The translations under genes were made by a program, and so were the position numbers. This document shows positions 25,536 through 33,651 of a DNA stretch of 64,000 bases, piece after piece. The notes below the pieces were generated by a model. The model saw only the letters and a list, made by a program, of their open reading frames with translations. It had not been told where the DNA came from and made no database searches. The DNA lies in assembly GCA_963842305.1 (NCBI GenBank), contig CAWJFW010000002.1, forward strand, positions 744,001-808,000, written 5' to 3'. The first letter of the stretch is position 1; every line of letters begins with the position of its first letter. This stretch comes from JAIBJN01 sp963842305 (GTDB lineage: Bacteria; Actinomycetota; Thermoleophilia; Gaiellales; Gaiellaceae).

Positions 25536-26464
25536 GTGTCCGAAGCCCAATCGCGGGTCAGGAGGAGCCAGAAGGCGAGCCCGGCGTAGGGACCGTAGCG
25601 ACGGAAGCGCCGTTCGATCGTCACGTCCTTGACGGGCCTGCCTCCGTTGAGGAGCGCATACTGGGGCCGCGTCCAGGAGTCGAGGACGAGCCGGGAGTAG
25701 CGGCCGAGCAGCATCATGACGTGGGCCGCGGCGTAGGGCCCGACGCCGGGAAGGTCGAGGAGCAACGCCGCCACCTCGTCGTCCGAAAGGTCATCCCGGT
25801 GCGACCGGCCGAGCGCCTCGAGGTCGAGCGCGCCAGAGGAGACGTCCGCCGAAAGCGCGCGCAGGTACGCGCCCCGGTAGCCGGCCCGCACGACGTCGCG
25901 GTAAAAGGTCTCGTCGGCGGCCGCCATCGCCTCCGGTGTAGGAAAGGCCCGGCCGTACGGACCGTCGGACGCACGCGCGGCCGGCTCGCCGAGGTGCTCG
26001 ACCAGTGCGCCTACCATTCGCTCAGTCGCCGACCAGGCGCAGTTGGTCGTGCAGATCGTCTTCACGACCTCCTCGAAGACGGTCGGGCTGCGGACCAGCC
26101 GCCCCGCGCCGGTCGCCACCCAGGCGAGGGCGGGATCGGCCGCGGCCACCTCGTAGAAGGGAGAGAGGTCCTCGTCCAACCGGAGAACGTACGCAGCGGC
26201 CGCGAGGACGTCGGCTTGCCGACGCTCCCCGGGCGCCGGTCCCCGGATTTCGATGCGGGCGCGCCCCGGACGCCCCTCGGCGATGCGAAGGGTGCGCGGC
26301 CGCGCTCGCGGCAGCGGCACGGTGATCTCGAGCGCGCGCGCATCGTCGTCGATCCGCATCGGCGGTAGGTCGACGAGGCCGTGCGACTGGATCGTCCGCC
26401 AGAGGTCGACCGGTTCTCCGCCCGCGCCGACCAGCGGGAGCTCGCCGCTCCACGGCTCAGCCAT
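25532..26464 (-). CDS. AlkA/HhH-type DNA glycosylase
   Basis: The 310-residue protein has an N-terminal beta region and a HhH-GPD fold. Landmarks are the helix KTICTTNCAWSATERMV, the hairpin LLLDLPGVGPYAAAHVMM and the catalytic Asp about 15 residues later in LVLDSWTRPQ. Such enzymes remove alkylated bases such as 3-methyladenine. ATG 26464 overlaps the cupin gene by eight bases. It lies about 4.6 kb from an Ogt gene, also for alkylation damage, but in another operon. Coupling with an amino acid exporter is odd. Confidence 0.85.
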   Translation of the reverse strand: MAEPWSGELPLVGAGGEPVDLWRTIQSHGLVDLPPMRIDDDARALEITVPLPRARPRTLRIAEGRPGRARIEIRGPAPGERRQADVLAAAAYVLRLDEDLSPFYEVAAADPALAWVATGAGRLVRSPTVFEEVVKTICTTNCAWSATERMVGALVEHLGEPAARASDGPYGRAFPTPEAMAAADETFYRDVVRAGYRGAYLRALSADVSSGALDLEALGRSHRDDLSDDEVAALLLDLPGVGPYAAAHVMMLLGRYSRLVLDSWTRPQYALLNGGRPVKDVTIERRFRRYGPYAGLAFWLLLTRDWASDT

Positions 26465-26864
26465 CGATGTACTCGTGCTCCCACGCGGATACCTCGTACG
26501 GCTCCCCGGGCTCGCCGCCGACGGCAATCAGCGTCGTGCCCGCTTCCACGGCCCTCGCCCCTCGGGAGACCGCAGGGTCCGGGACGTAGACGAACGTTCC
26601 GGCAGGCGCGTCGACCGTCTCTCCCGCGACGGTCAACGAGGCGCGGCCGCTGGCCACGAAGAACAGCTCCTCGTGGCGCGTGTCTGTCTCGGTGTGCTCG
26701 CTCGTGAACAGGTCGCCGGCGGCGTCCGCGACGTACGCCGCGACGCCGAACGACCCGACGCCGAAGTGCCTGCGAACGGCTCGCCACGGCGCCTCTCCCG
26801 GTGTGACGCCTGCCGGCGCGACGACCTCTGACACGTGGGCGATCTGGTATGGCGCGTCGGACAT
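26457..26864 (-). CDS. Cupin-domain protein
   Basis: The 135-residue protein has a single cupin barrel with the metal motif HTETDTRHEELFFVASGRAS (His and Glu ligands) and PAGTFVYVPDPAV for the second motif. It may be a small dioxygenase-like or ligand-binding protein; the substrate is unknown. ATG 26864 follows GGAGG by five bases. First gene of the cupin-glycosylase-azlCD operon and divergent from the CGNR regulator across a palindromic promoter. Confidence 0.85.
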   Translation of the reverse strand: MSDAPYQIAHVSEVVAPAGVTPGEAPWRAVRRHFGVGSFGVAAYVADAAGDLFTSEHTETDTRHEELFFVASGRASLTVAGETVDAPAGTFVYVPDPAVSRGARAVEAGTTLIAVGGEPGEPYEVSAWEHEYIDG

Positions 26865-26885
26865 GCCTGCCTCCTGGTCGCGGAG

Positions 26886-26912
26886 TAACCGGTGATCTAT
26901 CATAGATGGTTA
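26886..26912. promoter_or_regulatory. Palindromic operator with overlapping divergent -10 boxes
   Basis: ATCTAT-C-ATAGAT (26895-26907) is flanked by TAACC (26886-26890) and GGTTA (26908-26912). It holds TATCAT (26898-26903) for the CGNR gene and, on the other strand, TATGAT for the cupin operon. It lies in a 47-base spacer and is AT-rich against its surroundings. The CGNR protein is the obvious candidate to bind here; that is inference. Confidence 0.6.
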
Positions 26913-27451
26913 TGCACGATCGGGCTCCCGGAGAGCTGGAGACGCTGCGCTCCTTCGTCAACACGCTCGAGCTCGAGAGCGGGACGGATGAGCTTAAGGA
27001 TCCGAAGGCCTTGCAGGCGTGGCTGGAGGATCGCGGTCTTCTTCAAGACGGTGTTCTCGGCTCAGCGGATCTGCGTGCGGCTCGAGAGCTGCGCGAGGCG
27101 CTGCGGAGCCTCATGCTCGAGAACAACGGCGTCAACGTGCGAAAGGAGGCCGCGATCTCGCTGAACAAGGCGGCCGATCGCGGCCGGCTCGCCCTTCGTT
27201 TCGACACGTCGGGCGGGGTTCGGTTCGAGGCCGGCGCGGCCGGCCCGCATGGGGCGCTCGGCCGGCTGCTCGCCATCGCCGCCACCGCGATGGCGGACGG
27301 ATCCTGGCCGCGGTTGAAGGCGTGTCGGGCAGAGCGCTGCGGGTGGGCCTTCTACGACCACGCGCGCAACCACTCGCGCCTCTGGTGCTCGATGGCGGTG
27401 TGCGGCAACCGGACGAAGGCACGCTCCTACCGACGCCGCCACGCGCACTAG
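26912..27451 (+). CDS. CGNR zinc-finger transcriptional regulator
   Basis: The 179-residue protein has an N-terminal ABATE-like domain (LRSFVNTLELESGTDEL, ARELREALRSLMLENNG) and a C-terminal CGNR zinc finger (CRAERCGWAFYDHARNHS, WCSMAVCGNRTKAR). These are DNA-binding regulators seen mostly in actinobacteria. ATG 26906 is also in frame, but 26912 sits 8 bases after the -10 TATCAT, as for other leaderless genes here. It probably controls itself and the divergent cupin-glycosylase-azlCD operon. Confidence 0.88.
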   Translation: MHDRAPGELETLRSFVNTLELESGTDELKDPKALQAWLEDRGLLQDGVLGSADLRAARELREALRSLMLENNGVNVRKEAAISLNKAADRGRLALRFDTSGGVRFEAGAAGPHGALGRLLAIAATAMADGSWPRLKACRAERCGWAFYDHARNHSRLWCSMAVCGNRTKARSYRRRHAH

Positions 27452-27479
27452 CGTCGGACGGGCGTGGTACACGTGCTGC

Positions 27480-29225
27480 GTGGCGATCCTCGGGATCGAC
27501 GTCGGAGGCACCTTTACGGATGCCGTCTTCCTTGCGCACGGAGAGCTGCGGACCGCCAAGGTTCCGACCGTCCGCTCACAGGAGCACTCGGTCGTGAAGG
27601 CGGCAGCGGAGGTCGGTGCCGCGGACCTGCCGCTCGAGCGCTTCACGCACGGGACGACGATCGCGACCAACGCCCTGCTCGAGCGCAAGGGCGCCCGGAC
27701 GGCGTTCGTCGGCACGGCAGGCTTCGAGCACGTCTTGCATCTGCGCCGGCAGACGAGGGCGCACCTCTACCGGCTCTGCGACCTTCATCCGGAACCCATC
27801 GTGCCGCTTGAACGCTGCTTCGGCGTGCACGAGCGGGTCGGCCCCGACGGCGTGATCGAGCAGCTCGACCTCGAGTCGCTCCCGGACATCGACGCAGAAG
27901 CGGTGGCCGTCTGCCTCCTCTTCTCCTTCCGCGATTCGACCCACGAGCGACTCGTCGCCGAGGAGGTCAGGCGCCGGCTGCCCGGGGCGCACATCGTTGC
28001 GTCCCACGAGATCGCTCCCGAGTTTCGGGAGTACGAGCGAGCGTCCACGACCGCGGTCGACGCATATCTCGGACCGGTCCTTGCCGGCTACCTGTGGTCG
28101 CTGGCAGACCGGTGTCGCGAAGCCGGGCTCGCGGAGCCGCTCGTCATGCTCTCCTCCGGTGGGGTCAGCAGTCTTGCCGACGCTGCGCGACACCCCTCGC
28201 GCGCGCTCGTCTCGGGCCCGGCCGCAGGTGTCGTCGGGGCGGCTCGGATCGCCGCGCTGGCGGGCGTCGAGAATGCGATCTCGTTTGACATGGGCGGGAC
28301 CTCGACCGACGTGTGCCTGATCTCGACCGGGCAGCTCGAGCGGGCGGCGGAGCGCGAGCTCGGCGGCTTTCCCATCCGCCTGCCGACCGTCGATCTCCAG
28401 ACCGTGGGAGCCGGAGGCGGGTCGATCGTCTGGCGCGACAGCGGCGGCGCTCTCCGCGTCGGTCCGCAGAGCGCCGGAGCCGACCCAGGGCCGGCGTGCT
28501 ACGGGCGCGGCGGCCTCGAGCCTACGGTCTCCGACGCCAACCTCGTGCTCGGTCGCCTCCCCGGCACACTGGCCGCGGGGCTCGAGCTCGACCGAGCAGC
28601 GGCCGAGCTCGCCCTCGGCGACTTCGCGGCGCAGGCGGTGATCGACGTCGTGAACGCCGAGATGTTGCGCGCGCTCCGGCTCGTCTCTGTTGAGCGGGGA
28701 CACGATCCGCGGGACTTCGCGCTCGTCGCATTCGGCGGCGCCGGACCGCTCCACGCCTGCGATCTCGCCGATCAGCTGGGGATCCGAAAGGTCCTCGTTC
28801 CTGCGGCCGCGGGCGTTCTCTCCGCGCTCGGCCTCGTCGCCGGAGACGAGCGCCGCGACCGTGTCCGCTCGTACGTGATCCCGTTCGATGACGCCGGACT
28901 CTTGCCGCGTAGCGGCGCCGTCGACCTCCGCTACCGTGGCCAGTCCTTCGAGCTCACGGTTCCGCTCGAGGGCGATCCGGTGGAGTCCTTCCATCGCGCC
29001 CACGAGGAGCGCTACGGCTACGCCGACCGCGGGCGCCAGATCGAGCTGGTGGCCGTGCGGACGGCCGAGGTCGCCACCGGCCCCGAGCTCGACCTCCGCG
29101 GCGGCAAGCCGCTCGACGTCAGCGGGCCGGCGGTCGTCGAGCTTGACGGCGCCACCTGCTGGGTTCCCCCCGGGTGGGAGGGGGCTAGGGATGGAAATAG
29201 CACGCTGATCCTCACAAGGGTGTGA
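27480..29225 (+). CDS. hyuA: Hydantoinase/oxoprolinase subunit A (HyuA-like)
   Basis: The 581-residue protein has an actin-like ATPase fold: phosphate loop GIDVGGTFTDAVF, HGTTIATNALLERKG, the Hydant_A domain, ISFDMGGTSTDVCLI and the late FGGAGPLHACDLADQLG. It works with subunit B in ATP-driven opening of cyclic amides such as hydantoins or 5-oxoproline. It is somewhat shorter than usual (about 650-690) but complete at both ends. The B subunit gene starts eight bases later. No transporter is adjacent, so the substrate cannot be fixed. Confidence 0.92.
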   Translation: MAILGIDVGGTFTDAVFLAHGELRTAKVPTVRSQEHSVVKAAAEVGAADLPLERFTHGTTIATNALLERKGARTAFVGTAGFEHVLHLRRQTRAHLYRLCDLHPEPIVPLERCFGVHERVGPDGVIEQLDLESLPDIDAEAVAVCLLFSFRDSTHERLVAEEVRRRLPGAHIVASHEIAPEFREYERASTTAVDAYLGPVLAGYLWSLADRCREAGLAEPLVMLSSGGVSSLADAARHPSRALVSGPAAGVVGAARIAALAGVENAISFDMGGTSTDVCLISTGQLERAAERELGGFPIRLPTVDLQTVGAGGGSIVWRDSGGALRVGPQSAGADPGPACYGRGGLEPTVSDANLVLGRLPGTLAAGLELDRAAAELALGDFAAQAVIDVVNAEMLRALRLVSVERGHDPRDFALVAFGGAGPLHACDLADQLGIRKVLVPAAAGVLSALGLVAGDERRDRVRSYVIPFDDAGLLPRSGAVDLRYRGQSFELTVPLEGDPVESFHRAHEERYGYADRGRQIELVAVRTAEVATGPELDLRGGKPLDVSGPAVVELDGATCWVPPGWEGARDGNSTLILTRV

Positions 29226-29232
29226 CGAGATC

Positions 29233-30708
29233 GTGAATATCGAGCTCCAGGTGCTCGGAAGCGCGCTGCGAGCGGTCGCGGAGGAGATGGGCGCGGTCCT
29301 CGTCCGCTCCGCCTTCTCCGCGAACATCAAGGAGCGCCGCGACTGCTCGACGGCGCTCTTTGCCGACGACGGTCGGATGATCGCCCAGGCCGAGCACATC
29401 CCGGTACATCTCGGGGCCATGCCGGAGGCGGTCGCCGCCGTGCGCGACCGTTCCCCGGCACCCGGTGACGTGTTCGTGGTCAACGACCCGTTCACTGGCG
29501 GCACTCATCTTCCCGACGTCACGCTCGTCTCACGCACGGATCTCGGCTATGCGGTGTCGCGCGCTCACTACGCGGACATCGGCGGGGCCGAGCCCGCGAG
29601 CCTGCCCGCGTGGTCGACCGACCTGTACCAGGAAGGCCTGGTCGTGCCTCCGGTCCGGCTGACTGAGGAGGTCGTGACCATCCTCCTCGCCAACATGCGC
29701 AACCCGGACGAGCGACGGGGCGACCTGCGGGCCCAGCTCGCCGCCCATCGACTTGCGGAGCGGCGGCTCACTGAGCTTGCCGAGCTCCGGGGGCGGGAGC
29801 GGGTCGCCGCGGCGATGGACGAGCTCTATGCGTATTCCGAGCGCCGGGTGCGGACGGCGATCGGGGCGCTGCCCGACGGACGCTACGACGCGGCCGATTC
29901 GCTGGAGGGGCCCGACGGCGAGCTGGTCATCCGAGCCGCGGTCACGATCGCCGGCGAGACGGTCGCGATCGACTTCGCCGGCACCGACGACCAGCATCCC
30001 GGGAATCTCAACTGTCCGATCGCCGTCACTCGCTCGGCCGCGTACTTCGTCGTTCGTTGCCTGACCGATCCGGACGTCCCGGCCTCGGGGGGAGCGTTCG
30101 CGCCGGTGACCGTGTCCGCGCCGGAAGGATCGCTCGTGAATGCGCGCCCCCCGGCGGCGGTCGTTGCAGGGAACGTGGAGACCTCGAGCCGGATCGCCGA
30201 CGTGCTCTTCCGCGCGTTTGGCCAGGCGGTCCCTGTTCCGGCCCAGGGTCAGGGCACGATGAACAACGTCACTTTCGGCAACGCGCGCTTTACGTACTAC
30301 GAGACGATCGCCGGAGGTCAAGGTGCCTGCCCGAACGCGGACGGGCCGTCGGCGGTTCACGTTGCGATGTCCAACACCCTCAATACCCCCGTGGAGGCGC
30401 TCGAGCTTGCCTATCCGCTCCGGGTCGAGCGGTACGGACTGCGACTCGGCTCCGGCGGGAAGGGCCGCTTCTGGGGTGGCGACGGCGTGATCCGGGAGAT
30501 CACTGCGCTCGAACCGTGCCGTGTCTCGATCGTGAGCGAGCGGCGCGAGCGGGGTCCCGGCGGGACGCGCGGAGGCGAATCCGGCTCGCCCGGCCGCAAC
30601 CTCATCGACGGCAACGAGGTCCCTGCCAAGGTGACGCAGGCCCTCCAGGCCGGCGAGTCGGTGACGATCGAGACGCCGGGCGGCGGAGGGTTCGGCTCGG
30701 CGGCCTGA
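29233..30708 (+). CDS. hyuB: Hydantoinase/oxoprolinase subunit B (HyuB-like)
   Basis: The 491-residue protein matches Hydantoinase_B: LRAVAEEMGAVLVRSAFSAN, KERRDCSTALFADDGRMIAQ, HIPVHLGAMPEAV, then VFVVNDPFTGGTHLPDV, the metal-site region HYADIGG and the Gly-rich C-terminus IETPGGGGFG. It is the catalytic partner of the upstream subunit A. The GTG start sits eight bases after the A subunit stop, as expected in a two-subunit operon. Confidence 0.93.
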   Translation: MNIELQVLGSALRAVAEEMGAVLVRSAFSANIKERRDCSTALFADDGRMIAQAEHIPVHLGAMPEAVAAVRDRSPAPGDVFVVNDPFTGGTHLPDVTLVSRTDLGYAVSRAHYADIGGAEPASLPAWSTDLYQEGLVVPPVRLTEEVVTILLANMRNPDERRGDLRAQLAAHRLAERRLTELAELRGRERVAAAMDELYAYSERRVRTAIGALPDGRYDAADSLEGPDGELVIRAAVTIAGETVAIDFAGTDDQHPGNLNCPIAVTRSAAYFVVRCLTDPDVPASGGAFAPVTVSAPEGSLVNARPPAAVVAGNVETSSRIADVLFRAFGQAVPVPAQGQGTMNNVTFGNARFTYYETIAGGQGACPNADGPSAVHVAMSNTLNTPVEALELAYPLRVERYGLRLGSGGKGRFWGGDGVIREITALEPCRVSIVSERRERGPGGTRGGESGSPGRNLIDGNEVPAKVTQALQAGESVTIETPGGGGFGSAA

Positions 30709-30748
30709 CGACCCAGCTCGCATGAACGGATCCGACCGCCGCCGTCGG

Positions 30749-30754
30749 TAGGCT
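30749..30754 (+). promoter_or_regulatory. -10 hexamer of a leaderless promoter for the 92-residue gene
   Basis: TAGGCT, 6 bases before GTG 30761, with no Shine-Dalgarno sequence. Confidence 0.4.
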
Positions 30755-30760
30755 CGCCGC

Positions 30761-31039
30761 GTGCGGATCTTCCGCAGGCGCGCGCCGCTTCGAGCTCTCG
30801 ATGAGCAAGAGTGCTACCTGCGACTCCACGGTCTTCGCTCGAGGGAGGTTGCCCTCGTCGAGCACGTTCGAGCCCCGGAGCCGCCGCCCAGAGCCGTACT
30901 GCTGGACGGCCCGACGGACGAATCGCCGGCCCTTCACCTGCTCATCGACTACCCGCGAAACCGCGGTCGGCTCACCGGCGAGCAGCTCCGGTGCGAGCTC
31001 CTTCGCAGGATGTCCGCCCGCACGGGCGAGGCGGCCTAG
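30761..31039 (+). CDS. Small protein of unknown function
   Basis: This is 92 residues: RIFRRRAPLRALDEQECYLR, LRSREVALVEHVRA, then ESPALHLLIDYPRNRGRL and GEQLRCELLRRMS. It mixes charged helices and looks like a folded soluble protein, with codon use like neighbouring genes. Its last four bases overlap the stop of the convergent ogt gene. I recognise no family. Confidence 0.5.
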   Translation: MRIFRRRAPLRALDEQECYLRLHGLRSREVALVEHVRAPEPPPRAVLLDGPTDESPALHLLIDYPRNRGRLTGEQLRCELLRRMSARTGEAA

Positions 31040-31602
31040 CCCAGCAGGGCGCCCTCGAGCCCGAGCAGCGCCTGCTTGCGCTCCAGCCCGCCGGCGTAAC
31101 CGACGAGGCTTCCGCTCGCACCCACGATGCGGTGGCACGGGACGACGATCGGAACGGGATTCCGGTTCAGTGCTCCGCCGACCGCCCGGGCGGCCCGCGG
31201 CTTGCCGATTCGCTGGGCGAGGCCGCCGTACGTGTCGACGTGGCCGTACGGCACGCGCACGAGCTCGTCGAGCACGGCGCGCTGGAACTCCGGGAGCGGG
31301 GTCAGATCGACGGGGAGGTCGAACTCGTGTCGCGTGCCCTCGAAGTACTCGTCGAGCTCGCGACGGAGGGTGGCCACGGGCGCCGGGGTGCGAAGAACGC
31401 GGACTCCGAACGCGGAGGCCAGCGCATCGAGCTCGCGTTCGGGCTCCGGATCGAAGGAGATCCGGCAGATGCCGCGCTCGCTGGCGGCAACGAGAAGCGT
31501 GCCGATCGGAGAGTCCGTGAAGTCGTAGGCGACGTCCAGGAGTTGTGCCGAGGCGGCGGCCTCCCGGAAGCTGCGGTCGAGTCGGTCGGGAACGGCGGTC
31601 AT
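31036..31602 (-). CDS. ogt: Methylated-DNA--protein-cysteine methyltransferase
   Basis: The 188-residue suicide protein removes methyl groups from O6-methylguanine. It has a leading domain (FTDSPIGTLLVAASERGICR) and the active-site block IVVPCHRIVGASGSLVGYAGG with acceptor Cys. YGHVDTYGGLAQRIGKPRAARAVG is the DNA-binding helix region. Its ATG overlaps the sigma-factor stop (ATGA), so the two genes are coupled. The sigma factor may induce it; that is inference from position. Confidence 0.95.
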   Translation of the reverse strand: MTAVPDRLDRSFREAAASAQLLDVAYDFTDSPIGTLLVAASERGICRISFDPEPERELDALASAFGVRVLRTPAPVATLRRELDEYFEGTRHEFDLPVDLTPLPEFQRAVLDELVRVPYGHVDTYGGLAQRIGKPRAARAVGGALNRNPVPIVVPCHRIVGASGSLVGYAGGLERKQALLGLEGALLG

Positions 31603-32066
31603 GAGGTCTCCTTCCTGCGGAGCCGGCGGACGCCGGACGAGGCTGCGGCGCGAGCCGCTTCGGCGTTCGAGCCCAGCGCGGCGCCGATGTCGTCGTAGGA
31701 GAGGTCGTAGCCGTACCGCAAGACGACCGCCGCTCGCTCGGTCGGCGGGAGCTGCCCGGCCAGGTGATCGAGCTCGGCATAGGCGGGGCGTTCGTCGACG
31801 ACGGGCACATCGGCCGGCTCTGCCAGGTCGGCCGGCCTCCGGCGCACGTCGACGGCGACGCGTGTTGCGATCGTGAAGACCCAGGCACGGAGGTGCCGGC
31901 CGTGCTCGAGCTTGCCGTAGGCTCGAAGAGCGCGCAGAAACGTCTCCTGAAAGGCGTCCTCGGCGGCCTCCCGCCCGAGCAGCCGCGCGAGATAGCCGAA
32001 GATCTCGTCTTTGCGCTCCTCGTAGAAGCGCTCGAAAGGCGGAATGATCGCCACGGCCTCCATCAT
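31599..32066 (-). CDS. ECF-family RNA polymerase sigma factor
   Basis: The 155-residue protein has a sigma-2 region (FERFYEERKDEIFGYLARLL, AEDAFQETFLRALRAYG, HLRAWVFTIATRVAVDVRRR) and a sigma-4 HTH (LPPTERAAVVLRYGYDLSYD, IGAALGSNAEAARAAASSGV). No anti-sigma gene is beside it; the coupled neighbour is ogt. ATG 32066 starts at the natural N-terminus; ATG 32111 would add 15 basic residues and overlap the divergent kinase start. It may direct an alkylation- or stress-response regulon. Confidence 0.9.
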   Translation of the reverse strand: MMEAVAIIPPFERFYEERKDEIFGYLARLLGREAAEDAFQETFLRALRAYGKLEHGRHLRAWVFTIATRVAVDVRRRPADLAEPADVPVVDERPAYAELDHLAGQLPPTERAAVVLRYGYDLSYDDIGAALGSNAEAARAAASSGVRRLRRKETS

Positions 32067-32109
32067 CCGTTGAAACGCCGCACGGCGCCGAGATGTGAGA
32101 CTGCCGCCC

Positions 32110-32930
32110 ATGCGAACGGCGGTCGTCGGTCACGTCGAGTGGGTCGAGTTCGTCCGCGTCGACCGGGTGCCTGGGCCCGGAGAGATCATTCAGGCACGCG
32201 AGTCGTGGGCCGAGGCGGCCGGAGGAGGGGGCGTTGCCTCGGTCGGGCTGGCAGCGCTCGCGGGCACGTGCACGCTCTTTACGGCTCTGGGTCGTGACAC
32301 GCTCGGCGGGCGTCGCGCTATCCGAGCTGACCTCCTACGGCGTCCGCGTGGAAGCGGAGCGCGTCTCCGAGCCTCAGCGCCGTGGTTTCACGTTCGTGGA
32401 CGCCCAGGGCGAGCGCACGATCACGATCATCGGAGAGAAACACGTCCCCAGCGGGCGCGACGAGCTTCCATGGGCCGAGCTGGCGCAGGCCGACGCCGTC
32501 TATCTCGTCAGCGGTGACGCGGAGGCCGTGAGGGCGGCACGGCAGGCGCGCGTGCTCGTGGCGACGGCGCGCTCGCTTCCGGTTCTCCAGGAGGCCGGGG
32601 TGGAGCTCGACGCGCTCGTGCGAAGCGCCCGGGATCCGGGTGAGCGCTACCGGCCGGGTGATCTCGACCCCCGTCCCAGGCTCGTCGTCGCGACCGACGG
32701 CAACCAGGGTGGAACGTGGGAGACGTCCGACGGCAAGGAGGGCTCGTACGAACCGGCGCCCCTCGGCGGTCGCGGTCGTGGACGCTTACGGTGCTGGCGA
32801 CAGCTTCGCCGCCGGGCTCACGTACGCGCTCGGTCGAGGGGACGACGCCGGGGCCGCGCTCGCCTTCGCCGCGACGTGCGCGGCGGCCGCGCTCCGGCGG
32901 CGCGGTGCGCACGGAGGCCAGAGGGTTTAG
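32110..32930 (+). CDS. PfkB-family sugar/nucleoside kinase (two one-base frameshifts)
   Basis: The frame breaks at GGG 32308-32310 and at CCCC 32759-32762. Dropping one base at each gives a continuous 272-residue ribokinase-like protein. It starts MRTAVVGHVEWVEFVRVDRV, has AAGGGGVASVGLAALAG, continues through ALSELTSYGVRVEAERV, and ends with the catalytic motif VVDAYGAGDSFAAGL. It phosphorylates a sugar or nucleoside; the substrate is unknown. It is divergent from the sigma factor and converges on a 52-residue gene. Confidence 0.8.
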
Positions 32931-33085
32931 GCGGGCGGCCCTTCGAGGCGCCTTACGATGTAATCGGCGTACCAGCCGGGCCAGTCCTCGTCGCGGCCTC
33001 CGAGCTCCTTCTCGTAGACGGCGTGAGCCTGCTCAGCCTCTCGCAGCAGACGCGCGAGCTCATCGGCGGTCAGTTGCGCCTCCAT
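32927..33085 (-). CDS. Small 52-residue conserved-looking protein
   Basis: A strong GAGGAGGT sits before ATG 33085. The protein reads MEAQLTADELARLLREAEQA, then HAVYEKELGGRDEDWPGWYA and DYIVRRLEG. The helix followed by DxDWPxWYAxYI is a pattern I recall from small unannotated actinobacterial proteins. Its stop overlaps the convergent kinase stop. The function is unknown. Standard ORF length cut-offs would miss it. Confidence 0.75.
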   Translation of the reverse strand: MEAQLTADELARLLREAEQAHAVYEKELGGRDEDWPGWYADYIVRRLEGPPA

Positions 33086-33156
33086 CCCAGGTACCTCCTC
33101 GGTCGAGACGACACGGCGAGGCCATTATCCACGCCCGCGCGCGTGGGTCAGCGGGG

Positions 33157-33198
33157 TTGCGCAGTGGGTAAATGTGGTCTACAGTGGGGCGAAGTGGA
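33157..33198 (+). promoter_or_regulatory. mraZ promoter with four MraZ-type boxes
   Basis: TTGCGC (33157-33162) and TACAGT (33180-33185) are separated by 17 bases. Over them lie four boxes with GTG at 33164, 33174, 33184 and 33194, exactly 10 bp apart: AGTGGG, TGTGGT, AGTGGG, AGTGGA. MraZ is known to bind such phased GTG(G) repeats and to regulate its own operon. Confidence 0.8.
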
Positions 33199-33216
33199 GA
33201 GATCGGAAGGCTTCAG

Positions 33217-33651
33217 ATGCTGCACGGCGAGTACGAGCACACAATCGACGACAAGAACCGCCTTACGCTTCCCGCTCGGTTCCGGCAGTCCTTTGCGGAC
33301 GGGGTCGTCATCACGCGCGGCATCGAGCCGTGTCTCGCCGTGTATACGAAGAACGGTTGGGAGGACTTTTCCAGCTCCCGCTTGTCGGGCCTCGACCGCT
33401 TCAGCCGGGAGGCGCGGGACATGCGCCGCTATCTCTTCTCCGGGACCGTGGAGTCCGAGCTCGACAAGCAGGGGCGCGTGACGCTTCCCGCCAACCTGAT
33501 GGCGAAGGCCGATCTCGGTCGAGACGTGATCGTTGCCGGTGCCGGGGACTGCCTCGAGGTTTGGGACCGTGACGGCTGGCGCGTCCAGCTCGAGGACATC
33601 GAGAGGAGGGCGGACGTTGTTGCGGAACGCCTTGCAACACGAGACAGCTGA
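33217..33651 (+). CDS. mraZ: Transcriptional regulator MraZ
   Basis: The 144-residue protein has two SpoVT/AbrB-like repeats: LHGEYEHTIDDKNRLTLPAR and FSGTVESELDKQGRVTLPAN. It forms a ring-shaped oligomer that binds repeats in front of the division cluster. ATG 33217 starts at the family N-terminus. The first gene of the dcw cluster; rsmH overlaps its end by 35 bases. The phased boxes upstream indicate autoregulation. Confidence 0.96.
   Translation: MLHGEYEHTIDDKNRLTLPARFRQSFADGVVITRGIEPCLAVYTKNGWEDFSSSRLSGLDRFSREARDMRRYLFSGTVESELDKQGRVTLPANLMAKADLGRDVIVAGAGDCLEVWDRDGWRVQLEDIERRADVVAERLATRDS

Noticed and set aside
27576..29504. A 642-codon minus-strand open frame over hyuA/hyuB.
   Set aside because: It is a typical GC-rich antisense shadow with no domain; the plus-strand genes have clear family motifs.
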